From assembly GCA_007844125.1 (NCBI GenBank), contig CM017572.1, forward strand, positions 33,944,095 through 34,008,094: a stretch of DNA of 64,000 nt. The letters are read 5' to 3'. A program made the position numbers and the translations under genes. The number at the start of each line of letters is the position of its first letter. The stretch's first letter is position 1. Shown in pieces: positions 36,064-57,072 of the stretch. The notes beneath the pieces are model-generated. The model was given only the letters and a program-made list of their open reading frames with translations, did no database searches and was not told where the DNA came from. Source of the DNA: Sinonovacula constricta (taxonomy: Eukaryota > Mollusca > Bivalvia > Cardiida > Solecurtidae).

Positions 36064-37215
36064 TTACATGTTTAAAGAAGGACATGACCTCGCTAAGTGA
36101 CCATTTTGTCCACATGTGTAACATCTGCGGTCATTGTTAGGACAATCTCTTGCCAAATGACCAAATCCAGAACAAGAAAAACATTGTATGGATTGCCTGT
36201 TTTGTGGTTGAAAAGTTTTTGCAGCAATTGGTCTTTGAAACCCCGATTGACCTCTTTGGTTCTTAGTTTGACCCTTTGCATATTGCACCATGCCTCTGGT
36301 ACTTTGACCTCTACTTTGACCACGACCTATTATTGGTCTTCCGGTACAATGACCTCTTGGTATATACTGTTGCTGACCAACAAATTCAAAGGAATTGGCC
36401 TGAATTTGCTCTTGCGTTTTCTCAAGTTGAGCAATTCTGTCATTCAATTGACTAAACATAGATTTGATCTCATCAAATTGCATTTTTGTATTTTCTTCTG
36501 ACTTATTGACATTTTGACAAACATTCTTTGACTGGTTTTGATTGTGTTCAACCTCATTAATTTCGCTTTCTATCTTTCTAACTTCAATCTTAAAAAGATC
36601 ATAGTCATGTGTAGTTTCAAATTTATATGATGTCATTTGTTTGATAGGTTTTAGCAAACCTTGATAAAATACATTTTTTAGCAATTGGTCAGCAGATTTC
36701 AATGAGGGAAATGCACCCATATCACACGCTTGGGAAAATATTTCCTCAATTCGGGCAGCATATGAAACAACTTGTTCATTTAGCTCTTGTTTGCAAGCGT
36801 AGAACTCTTTCAATAAGGATTCTTGTGTCTGCACCTGACCAAACGTGCTTTCAAATTTATCCATTATATCAGTTAGTGTACAGTTGATACCCATTCTTCT
36901 AAGAATATTTGCTGCTTCGCCTTTGCATGATCTTCTAACTCCTAACAAAATTGTATCTGGAGTGTACATTTTCTCACTAATGAGGCACCTAATCTCGTAT
37001 TTCCATGTATTAAAAGAAACTTCTCCCTTACCTTTTTCTCCGAAGAAGGTTGAAATCTTGGGGATCTGAGACGCGTTTGGTGCTTTGGACTTCTTAGCCT
37101 CTCCGCTCATTTTTTCATGTTCTTTCATGAAGTTCTCAAACTCATCACCTGTCTCCAGTTTGCACGCTTTAACCATTTCTAGCAGTTTCATATCCTCTTC
37201 AGAATTTGATGCCAT
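36064..37215 (-). CDS. gag: gag, 383 residues, two CCHC zinc knuckles
   Basis: Intact from ATG 37,215 to TAA 36,064-36,066. The middle part (about residues 55-215) has the pattern of Ty3/gypsy Gag capsid domains, including 'ESTFGQVQTQESLLKEFYA'. A Gln/Arg/Gly-rich basic linker leads to two knuckles, CFSCSGFGHLARDC and CYTCGQNGHLARSC, near the C terminus. It would form the capsid shell and package element RNA in the cytoplasm. The stop lies 21 bases before the pol frame opens, in a different phase. The 5' leader between LTR and gag is about 820 bp. Confidence 0.93.
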   Translation of the reverse strand: MASNSEEDMKLLEMVKACKLETGDEFENFMKEHEKMSGEAKKSKAPNASQIPKISTFFGEKGKGEVSFNTWKYEIRCLISEKMYTPDTILLGVRRSCKGEAANILRRMGINCTLTDIMDKFESTFGQVQTQESLLKEFYACKQELNEQVVSYAARIEEIFSQACDMGAFPSLKSADQLLKNVFYQGLLKPIKQMTSYKFETTHDYDLFKIEVRKIESEINEVEHNQNQSKNVCQNVNKSEENTKMQFDEIKSMFSQLNDRIAQLEKTQEQIQANSFEFVGQQQYIPRGHCTGRPIIGRGQSRGQSTRGMVQYAKGQTKNQRGQSGFQRPIAAKTFQPQNRQSIQCFSCSGFGHLARDCPNNDRRCYTCGQNGHLARSCPSLNM

Positions 37216-38035
37216 GTTTGCTAATTAGTCAAAAAAATATTTGCTCGAATATTGTTGATTGATTAAACAGTAGTAAAAATGTGTAAAATTCAAGAAATAT
37301 GTTAACATAATTTACACTAGAGAACTGAGAAAAGTAAATTTCTATAGACCACTACTTTTAACTACTTAAAATACTATTCTACTTATCTACAGCTATCAAC
37401 CTTAAACCATAAACACAGAAACAACCAGAACATCAACACTTGATTATCAGCCAGAACCGAAGATAACAAAATCTCGTTTAACAAGGTATCAGTCAGTATT
37501 CCTTGTTTCACAATCACATGTTAGATTTTGTTATTAACTGCAAGAAAAGTGAAAATGCATGCAATAAGTGGAGAGTGAAATTAAATGTGATTTAAGTTTT
37601 TTTGAATGGTTATGATTACTCTCGTTCTTTACAATAAAGCGCTCTCACTACAAATTCAATTATAACAAAAATAATTTACCACAATTAAAAAAAATGATGA
37701 AATTATACAAAATAATATATATATTTTTTCTATTCTAAGTCTATTCACACTAGAAAATAAAGAAAAAAATTGTCTGTGCACGCCAAATCAAAAAGAGTCA
37801 GTCCACGGAATCCATCGCTGAAAAGTTGAGGTCTAAGGTAGTCACAATTCCTTACTACATGGCACGCGTGATGACACCCAAACACAAACCTACTAGAGTA
37901 ATGCTCGACCACGTGGTCCCCGCCGCTACGGAAATCGTCAACCTTCCACCGTGTTCTGCCTGTTTCACCCCACTGCACCTGCTACACACACATTCCACCT
38001 GGTGTGCCTACCTGGATATCACTGGGGGCTCCATT
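37216..38035 (-). other. Element leader between 5' LTR and gag
   Basis: Non-coding leader of ~820 bp. Frames on either strand near 37,745-38,065 lack recognisable motifs. Confidence 0.6.
38016..38033 (-). other. Primer-binding site candidate
   Basis: Sense 'TGGAGCCCCCAGTGATAT' starts two bases after the 5' LTR end, the usual spacing, and begins with TGG, complementary to a tRNA CCA end. I cannot assign the tRNA from memory. Confidence 0.6.
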
Positions 38036-38926
38036 TGTAACATTGGTTGGGGTGGGGGTGAGTGAGGATCCAACACAGTTTTTTTACACTTTTCTTATTC
38101 ATATATTACTCCACATGTACACATGTACGTCCTATAACAAACATATAATAATTATTAATAACGAGATTAAAGCATAAGCATAAGCATCACATTTTAAACA
38201 ATACAACAATGACAACAATTGATAATAATAATATAACTACAATTTACTTCAACCCGTCCTGACTGGGGTTCGAACCCGGGGCCTTGACACTGAGTGGCAA
38301 ACACTCTACCAACTGAGCTAAGCGGGCTGTTAGCTCCTAATTAATTCTTATACAATAGTAAAATATCATTACTAATGACAGTTTAATAACTTTACAATAA
38401 CAACTGCCTAAATAATATCTAAAATGAGTTTTAAGAATAATTACAATTAGAAACCTACAAGACAATATTCATAATACTTACAAGGACTATCGGTCCTATG
38501 ACTTTCTATCTCTCACTCTGTGATATTGCTGTAAGTAAGCAGCTCTGTAAATAAACATGCAATTCTATTAGTGTGCAATAACTGTTAGTAATGTAACGTT
38601 TGTCGTCGCCGTAGTCATTCGTTACCGTCTATTAAATATTTCTAATGCCAAAACAATATAAAAATACCAGTGCTAAAAGAAGACGGATAATCCAACCGCT
38701 GAGTCAATACAATTCAACAACTCAAACACCAATTCAAGCAAACCAAAGGCAAACCATGAGAAACGATCCTTACAGGTTGACGACTGGCGGCGGACTGACC
38801 AGCGTGGTTCAAAATAGAATCACGTGGTATAAAAAAGGCGCGAAGACCAAATTAACAGACTGCACTAAATTAAAAGCGAAAGTAATTACACTAAATTAAA
38901 AAATGCTAAAATACCACTCTGCTACA
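38036..38926 (-). repeat. 5' LTR
   Basis: 891 bp, near-identical to 30,587-31,477. Contains the tRNA-like block at 38,253-38,328 and the antisense 84-codon frame at 38,645-38,899. In the sense direction it starts at 38,926 and ends at 38,036. Confidence 0.95.
38645..38899 (+). CDS. 84-codon antisense LTR frame, second copy
   Basis: Same as 31,196-31,450 but for one Arg-to-Lys change. No recognisable domain. Confidence 0.25.
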   Translation: MPKQYKNTSAKRRRIIQPLSQYNSTTQTPIQANQRQTMRNDPYRLTTGGGLTSVVQNRITWYKKGAKTKLTDCTKLKAKVITLN

Positions 38927-38955
38927 TTATCTAATCCATGTATTTTTTTCAGCAT

Positions 38956-39016
38956 AGAGTAAAACGTTCATAATATACAAAAAAATCTCCCTAAGTCAAC
39001 ATGAACGTTTTACTCT
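38956..39016 (+). other. Perfect 16-bp inverted repeat (hairpin)
   Basis: 'agagtaaaacgttcat' (38,956-38,971) and its exact reverse complement (39,001-39,016) are separated by 29 bases. It begins 30 bp beyond the LTR element. Confidence 0.85.
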
Positions 39017-40055
39017 CTTTCCTGCCATAGCCGAGGACTTTCTCCTTGTATGTACATACATGTACAATAAGGTGAATGGTTAAGGGGCGGTCGGGCCTCG
39101 GTCGTCCAGACATGATAACTCGGTTAAAGCACAGGACCCTCAATCAAATAAAACTTTACCCCCACCCATATTTAAAGACAAAAAAAGGAAATGGATATAG
39201 GAAGACCCCTTCCAATGACAATTTCGTTTCAATAAGTTGGAAGATGTCAACCTAGTAACCAATCCTTATTATAACGAAAGCCAATAGAAATAGACACCCC
39301 ACATTAGGGGTGAAAAAAGGGTCCTGTGCCATAAAACCATATGGTGAGATTAGGGCAATAAGTTAGGCAGTGAAATTCACAAACTCAATCACTCACCTTA
39401 TAATAGGACTAAACTACGAAAAACACCCAACCTCTTTAAGCTTATTAGCTATATAAGTAGGTAACCGAAATTGGATACCTGATAGGGGCCCACCTTTAGG
39501 CACATTGGTCAAACTATCTTTAAGTCATACTAGGGCAGTATGACGGGGTCACGATAAATACGAATGTATGTGCTGACCCTTAAATAAACCAGCTAACAAC
39601 AACAAGTAAATTTAGAGTACATTAGAACTGTTTTGATGAGAGGAAGAAAATAACTACTGGCAGATTATTGTAATATGTGGTATGTAGGTTTTTATCATTA
39701 TTTATTCTTACATTGTTCAAATCGCGGTCATGAATTGATCATTGTCAATTGATGTTAATGTTGAATTGGTTCAATGCTAATTATCCATTGCTCATTTTGA
39801 ATGTTTGTATTGTATTTGTAAACGCTGATTATGATTTAGTGCACCTGCATTTTCTTTTCACTTCCTCATCTTTATTGCACACCTACATTTGGCTCTTTCA
39901 GAAGTCATCTGTAACAGTTGTCTGCCATAACATCACAATAAATGAGTGGCAGTACCTTATACTGGTGAGTGCGAAAGAGAAATGTGTATTTTGTAATTGT
40001 TGTAAATGTAAATGTATTTGCAATGTTTTGATTATGTATTAAACACTATTTAATA
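39017..40055. other. Unannotated stretch
   Basis: About 1 kb without a recognisable gene. 39,070-39,150 is locally GC-richer but has no identifiable structure. The 97-codon frame at 39,749-40,042 has no motifs. Confidence 0.35.
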
Positions 40056-40059
40056 TATG

Positions 40060-40212
<153 letters not shown>

Positions 40213-40461
40213 CCCCTTGTTATTTAATGTATTTACAACTTGTTTTTCAGGTCACAAGCGATGTGTAACCATTTAATGTGACACAATAAACAATATAAAG
40301 TGAATCAACGAACCCTACTGGTTGTTCTTTCTTCACCAATAAAATAAGAGAACAAACCTAGAAGTAACAAATACATGTATAAAATGTACTTTATTCATAA
40401 CTTGCATTAAAACTTCTGAGACACACAATTAAAATGAGACAAAATCTCTTTCTCCCTACCT

Positions 40462-40464
40462 CCC

Positions 40465-40507
<43 letters not shown>

Positions 40508-40512
40508 TTCAC
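40462..40512 (+). repeat. (CT)n microsatellite
   Basis: About 20 CT units with TTTC interruptions. Confidence 0.9.
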
Positions 40513-40514
40513 GC

Positions 40515-41195
40515 TCGCACAGACAGACAGACATATATAGATATAAATATAGGTTTTTCAGAATACAAGACTTTCGATTTAAGAATATTTCTTGTGGGAT
40601 AAGTAAAAATGTGGAATGTGGAGTGTATAAAACGACCACAAATTTTCTGACTACATTAAAATTATTCAGCAAATACATACCCTTAGTTATTTTTGGTAAA
40701 ATGTCAGTTTTGAAACGAAATTATATATATAGCAAGCCAAGTCGTGAAGATACCACCAAGGTGCATCCCAATACTATTCAGACCAGTCAGATATTTCAGT
40801 GGTGGGGGTTGTAGTATTATTTTAGTCATTCTTTATGCCTGGACCATCATTTTTGTTTTAATTGAAAACTGAAATAGTTGAAATCCAATGGATTAAATTG
40901 TTACTAACCGAGTAGAAATTAATTGTAAAAATATATATCCACACTACGAAAACCAGTGCATTTTGGGAACTTTAAAAGTACATGATTAATACATGTTCTG
41001 TTGTTTTTAAGCTTGTTTTAAGAAAAGTATTTTATTCAGACAGTCTGACCAACTGCCTAACATCCATTTTAAACGTTCTCTTAAATTTATTGTAGGACTA
41101 TGCATGGGGAGAAATACAACTTTCGGGAAGACTCCTTGAGGAGAGTTAATTTCAACTGTATTACGGCTTCACATTTCTCTTTCAATTCGTCCTGT
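40515..41195. other. Unannotated stretch
   Basis: No gene or clear repeat is seen. Confidence 0.35.
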
Positions 41196-41199
41196 TTAT

Positions 41200-42560
41200 A
41201 AACTTCTATCGTTCGTTGCGTCACATTCCCTGTAAGAGGCACTGTGTCCCGACAATAAACACATACTCAGCTTCCAGGCTAATTTGCTGTGAATTTACTG
41301 ACTTGGACGTCGTTTTTGATTGCAGATTTCGTTATGTCCTCCCCAAGCTAGGGTATCCTTGTTGCCTATTTTCATAAAGTCTATGTTTTCTTTTAACAAA
41401 TATGTATAGTTTATTGCGTCACATTCCCTGTACAAGACACAAGGGTCTGTCAGTTATATCCTATTTTCAGTGTAATTTTCTGTGACTTAACTGTTACTGA
41501 CGTCTGTTGTTGACCGGCTATTACTATATGTCAACCCCTAGCTTGGGTATTGTTGCTGCGTTTTTTCATTAGCTATTTTAATGTTGTTTGCAAACATGTA
41601 TAGATAACTGCGTCACATTCCTTGCATGGGACACAGGGACCATTTAAATATAGCAAGATAGGGATAAGGGATGTAGTATAAGGAAAAGTATGTCGAAGGG
41701 AAATTTCAAATCACGTTAATATTTCATAAATAGTCATTAATAAACCCATTTTGAATGTCTTTGTCCAACTGTATGCCGACTTTGTCTGCCTTTGTCCTCA
41801 TCTTTTATGAAGACAAATTACATTGTATGGCTTAACTTGGATTCATATCGTAATTAAATTAATCAAAAGCGCTTTTCACAAATATTTCATATCTGATCCA
41901 TAATAATATCCTTTTGAATGTCTGTCAAATATATGCTCACTTTGGAGTTTGTAGTGTTCCGTAGGACCCTGTTATATCCTATTTTCAGTGTAATTGTCTG
42001 TGACTTTACTGTTACTGACGTCTGTTATTGACCGACTATTACCCTATGCCAACCCCTAGCTTGGGTATTGTTGCTGCGATTTTTCATTGGCTATTTTAAT
42101 TTTGTTTGCAAACATGTATAGATAATTGCGTCACATTCCTCGCGAGTGACACAAGGATCATTCAAATATAGCAGACTTTTATGGTAAGTTTCTGTATTCC
42201 ATTGTAATTGGCGCCTTCTTATTGTTGCCATTCCAAAGCTTTTGTATTGATGTTGTCCATTTTTATTCGGGCAACATGTTTACTTTTTAAACATGTTTTG
42301 TTAATTGATTATCAATTTTTTAATTCACATAATCTTGTAAAGTATACACATTTTAGCTTATTTTTACATTATTTAACTTTTTCTGGCGTGTATATTGATT
42401 GGCATTTTTATTTATGACGGCCTCTAGTTAGAGTATTGAAGTTTCATTTTTAAATTAGATAAATGTGTATTTATTGTAACGATATGTAGCTCATAGTGTC
42501 ACAATCCCTGTAAGTGATACAGATATTCACCAGATTTTAAATCTAATATAGATTATGTTT
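41200..42560 (+). repeat. Degenerate ~200-bp tandem repeat
   Basis: The core 'gcgtcacattccctg', followed by 'gacacaggg'-like sequence, recurs near 41,219, 41,418, 41,611, 42,129 and 42,487. Between cores lie 'tcctattttcagtgtaattt', 'actgttactgacgtctgtt' and 'cccctagcttgggtattgtt'. A less related ~300 bp (41,640-41,940) interrupts the series. No coding potential. Confidence 0.8.
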
Positions 42561-42564
42561 TCAA

Positions 42565-43005
42565 TTATGTCCCTCTATCAGCGTTTCACTCACCGTTGAC
42601 GTATCATTAAATTATTGTATATCCTTTGGAAAACCCCACGTTACAACAATAGTTTTTGCAACATTTAAGTAGAATTTCAATTATCTTTTATAATTTAGAT
42701 CAGAGTATAATTGTTATATACTTTTAATAATATAATACTTAAAAATATGTTGTTTTTTAAATTATATATTACGCAAAAGAAACGCTGGATTTAAATAAGT
42801 TTTAATTAAAATATCATTTGATTTGTTATTTATACGTTTGGTAATTTTAAATAATACATTTTTTCTCGATGTAATTAGTTTGCGTTGAAAACGTGCTTTC
42901 AACGCACGTTATACGTACCTTTCTTAATGTCGGCTGCTCTAATATTTCTTCGGCTACCCTGAGTTAATGCTTGTTGCTTGCTGCTTGCCAGCTTGATTTT
43001 AGTTC
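42565..43005. other. Unannotated, with a small hairpin
   Basis: Contains a 10-bp hairpin arm 'tgcgttgaaa' and its complement (about 42,882-42,907) but no gene. Confidence 0.35.
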
Positions 43006-43009
43006 CGTG

Positions 43010-43625
43010 TTATAAACAAAACATGGCGAACCAGTGGGCGTAGTAGTGTAATTTAATTATATAATATTCCTTCGCCGGAACTTTAACATAAATACACTGA
43101 AGCAACATCGAGTGCCTGTGATTGTGTTAGGACAATTCAAAGTGTCATTCTAGCAGCCAGCATTTTCGGCCAGATCGAGTGTTACATCTTGACTTTGGGT
43201 GCGACTTCTTCCGGGTTGGTTGTGGCAAGTTGTGTGCAGGATCCACTTGTTGCTTAAGCCAAGTCAATATTTTCTTTATTGGAGGATAAGATAACAAACG
43301 CTTTACAGCTTTTTACCTACTGTGCTTAATGTTTTGCAAGTCGTGGGTGAAATCAGCTAATTTCTTTCCTATAAAAGCTTGGTTTCTTAATCTTATAAGA
43401 GTGTAAATTTATCTTAAACAGGTGGATATCTGTATGTGGTATCCATTTTAACAACAAGTTCTTACATAAAACCCCTTGTAATCAGACCTATATATTTTAT
43501 GTCATTTCAGTATTATTTACACATATTTTAACCATAGCCATCGGATTTTGATTAGAGGGTTGAATTCTACCTCCTGGACAGGCAGTCTAAATGTTAGCAT
43601 CAATTGTGATTTTGTAATTATGCAG
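43010..43625 (+). repeat. Duplicated non-coding block upstream of the B-box gene, copy 1
   Basis: Matches 44,085-45,095 in order: 'atggcgaa', 'taaatacactgaagcaac', 'cagccagcattttcggccag', 'acttcttccgggttg', 'gcaagtcgtggg', 'gtgtaaatttatcttaaac' and 'ttaaccatagccatcgg'. It may include a 5' untranslated exon of the downstream gene. Confidence 0.75.
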
Positions 43626-43767
43626 TCAACTTCATAAAAAAGAGCATAACCAATCCTTATCTAATTGTGTAACAATTGTGAAAACCCATTAACGACAACC
43701 AACAATACATAAATAATCTTTTTTTTAATTTGATGACTTAATTACCCATTTTAAATGGATAACAGTC

Positions 43768-43863
43768 AAAACGGCCTCAGGTCAAAACGGCCTCAAGTTA
43801 AAACGGCCTCATTTTGGTTAAAACGGCCTCACTTTCAATAAAATATTGGTTAAAACGGCCTCA
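43768..43863 (+). repeat. Five copies of AAAACGGCCTCA
   Basis: Exact 12-mers start at 43,768, 43,784, 43,800, 43,820 and 43,852 (steps 16, 16, 20, 32), usually preceded by GTT or GTC. They could be a regulatory-site cluster or a decayed tandem repeat. Confidence 0.85.
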
Positions 43864-44084
43864 CTTTTTTTATTTGTTTTATATTTTTTTATATGTCTTA
43901 ATGTCACTTTTTGATGTTCTATATTATAATATGTTATAATTTTATGTTTGTATAATACTATCATATGTTATTTCATTACTATTATGTTAAGTGCTTTTAC
44001 GAGGAAGTGCACTGGAACGCCGGGTCTGAGAACAAAATTCAGAACGAGGCAGTCACTACGCAACGGTCACTTCCTTGTCTTACA

Positions 44085-45100
44085 TAAAATGGCGAATCTT
44101 ATGGCGTAGTTGTTTAATTAAATGATATAGTTTCCGTTTAGTGGAACATTTACATAAATACATTGAAGCAACCTTGCGTGTCTGTGATTGTGTTAGAATA
44201 GTTCCTAGTGGCCTTCCAGCTGCCAGCATTTTCAGCCAGATCGAGTGTAACAGACGCCGCTTGTTGGTAGTAAAGTAAATCTCAGAGGAGACAATAATCC
44301 TGGCCCTAACGGGGATTCGAACCCGGTCCGCCAGATCAGTAGTCCAGGCACTCAACCACATCGCTAAAGGGTTAACCCAAAAGCAAGGCTGTTGGTAGTG
44401 CCTTAATGCACTACAGTCACTACATTAGCATGGACCACTGTATTATCGTCGTACTTGTTTGACGTATCTATGATGTGTACTGTAGCATTGTGTGCATTGC
44501 AATATCAACTTATAAACTTTGAATTTGTAAAGGACAACAAACCTCTAAACCAAAAATTTACCATAAAATCAACTAATTTTTAGAAATTTAGGTCAAACCA
44601 TTCTATGTTGATTTGCAAGGTGAGATATTCAGAATACGTCGGTAATAGAGATGCGTCGATAATACATTTATATCAATGCATCTACTTCCGGGTTGTGACA
44701 ACTTGTTGTGCAGGGCCGCGGACCAACTAGTGGCCCCAGCCAATTTCTTTTTTTTGGCGAATAAGATACCATAAGCTTTCCATATCTTTGGACCTATGTG
44801 CTTACTGTATGGCAAGTCGTGGATAAAATCAACTTTATTTCTTTCATATACATTACATTAAAAAAAATGGTTTTCTTATTACAGTGTAAATTTATCTTAA
44901 ACTGCACTTTTCTATATATCAGCATGTCCTTTCAATTAAACAATGAGTTCTGAAATTAAGCAACACTTGTAACATACCTATATCTTCATTTCATTACAGT
45001 TTGATTATACTTTAACCATAGCCAGTGGGTTTTGATTGGAGGGCTGAATTCTGCAAACAGTCTCAAGGTTAGCATCAGTTGTGAATTTGTTCCTTATTTT
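44085..45100 (+). repeat. Duplicated non-coding block, copy 2, with insertion
   Basis: Second copy of 43,010-43,625, interrupted by about 430 bp (roughly 44,253-44,680) holding a tRNA-like sequence. Its position before the gene's first coding exon suggests a duplicated leader or promoter. Confidence 0.75.
44300..44372 (-). repeat. tRNA-derived SINE head inside copy 2
   Basis: On the minus strand 'tagcgatgtggttgagtg' fits the A box and 'gggttcgaatccc' the B box. The acceptor stem pairs only at three positions, so it is a retroposed derivative. Its absence from copy 1 dates it after the duplication. Confidence 0.65.
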
Positions 45101-45580
45101 TCTTGACAAGCATGCTTATTTCAAATGCCCATCGACTAGAATGTACCCATTCATGCACTAGAAGTGTATTTACATCTTAATATGTTGTACAAATGATATA
45201 CGCTTTCTGTTTACTGTCATGAATCAGTGTAATCATAAGCCAGTTGGAATCTATTAATGAATACAAATTTTCAATAGAACTTTACATTACCTGGTTGGCT
45301 TTAAATTTTCTGCTAAACTTAAGCTAAATCTTGTTATAAGTGATAGAGTACAAATGTTCTGTCATTGTCCCACACTGTAGTTGGTTAAATATCACAAACC
45401 CACAACCAACTGAAGTCCGACTCAAAGCATACAAACTATACACTAACTATGCAAAGCCATTTAATTCAAACAATTTGAATCATTTATTTAAACATTATTG
45501 TGATAACATTGACTTATTTGTGTTTCTTACTGATAAGCTCGGTGTAAGTTGACTGTTGGCTAGTTAGCAACACATACCTC

Positions 45581-45642
45581 TTGTTCTTGCAGCACAGACT
45601 TCAGTATAAGTACCGTTAGAAATCTTGTGCCAGATAGTAAAT
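45581..45642 (+). other. Splice acceptor and 5' untranslated start of the first coding exon
   Basis: 'cttgttcttgcag' ends at 45,592, a good acceptor. The exon then has ~50 untranslated bases before ATG 45,643. At least one upstream untranslated exon is therefore expected. Confidence 0.55.
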
Positions 45643-56214
<10,572 letters not shown>

Positions 56215-57070
56215 AGTTTATATTAATTATTGCCGGACATTTTGTTTTCCATTTGTGTTTCTCCTTTTGTTGCTGATTGTGACATTTTGTGAATTAGTGA
56301 CTCGTTATAAAAGTGTATTAAATCAACATTTTAGCAAAATAATCTTCCATCGACATTTTGTTTACCATAAAATGAAATTAAAAACGTGTGTTTGAACTCT
56401 GTACGTCTATAAATGTTACAGATAAGTATGTAGTTGATGTATTGATGTATTTCCATAAAATATTTTGTACAAACGTTCCTACAATTAAAGTTTATTTAAA
56501 TTCAGTTTGATGTTTTCATCTCAGTTCGCCATGTTTGTATATTTTACATCAGCATAAAAACAATTACGTCATTAATCATAACAATATGCCGTCATCACAC
56601 GCGGATAATACGCCTTCCCGCAAAATCAACAAAAATATTCAACGTCATCAATACATTATTGCAGTGTTAGATTATTTGGCATTTATTCGGAATTTAATAA
56701 ATTTTAAAACATTTCATACTGCTATTCGTATTTTTGTTTAACACATCATTCGTGTGGCGGTATATACATAGATGCAATAAAATCCGGCAGTTGTTATATA
56801 AACAATCGTCAATCAATTTTCATTGTCATTATGTTAAAACAATTGTGGCCGTGACCAGCAAGGCGTCAATTTTAGTATATAGTGTATAATATATAGTCAT
56901 TATAAAATGTTTAGGGTATATAGACTTTACAAAAAATGAATAGTTTCGAGATGTGTGGTTCAGTTAAAAATGTGTTCATTTGTTTTATCTGCAGCAAATC
57001 AAATGTCAGTGATGATGTTGTACAATAAAGAAACAGATAGAACTGACACAAGTTAAAGAAGATATATTTA
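56215..57070. other. 3' untranslated and downstream region of the B-box gene
   Basis: AT-rich. No canonical AATAAA is obvious within 250 bp of the stop, but ATTAAA-type variants occur (about 56,317 and 56,377, then CAATTAAAG near 56,482). The 68-codon frame at 56,535-56,741 has no motifs. Confidence 0.35.
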
Positions 57071-57072
57071 TT

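Larger units (their letters stand above)
30587..38926 (-). mobile_element. Ty3/gypsy-type LTR retrotransposon, 8.34 kb
   Basis: Two 891-bp direct LTRs bracket gag and pol on the minus strand, with domain order protease, RT, RNase H, integrase (Ty3/gypsy order). LTRs begin TGTAGC and end GTTACA in the sense direction. A primer-binding site and a polypurine tract lie at the expected places. The LTRs differ at only three positions (31,094/38,543, 31,383/38,832, 31,467/38,916), pointing to a recent insertion. TATC lies one base outside each end, but a clean target duplication is not evident. Pol carries one amber codon. The 891-bp LTRs are far longer than those I recall for the clam element Steamer, so I do not equate the two. 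Confidence 0.95.

Noticed and set aside
30582..38931. Clean 5-bp target-site duplication for the LTR element
   Set aside because: The flanks are TATCA and TTATC. Only TATC is shared, one base out of register, so the duplication is not claimed.
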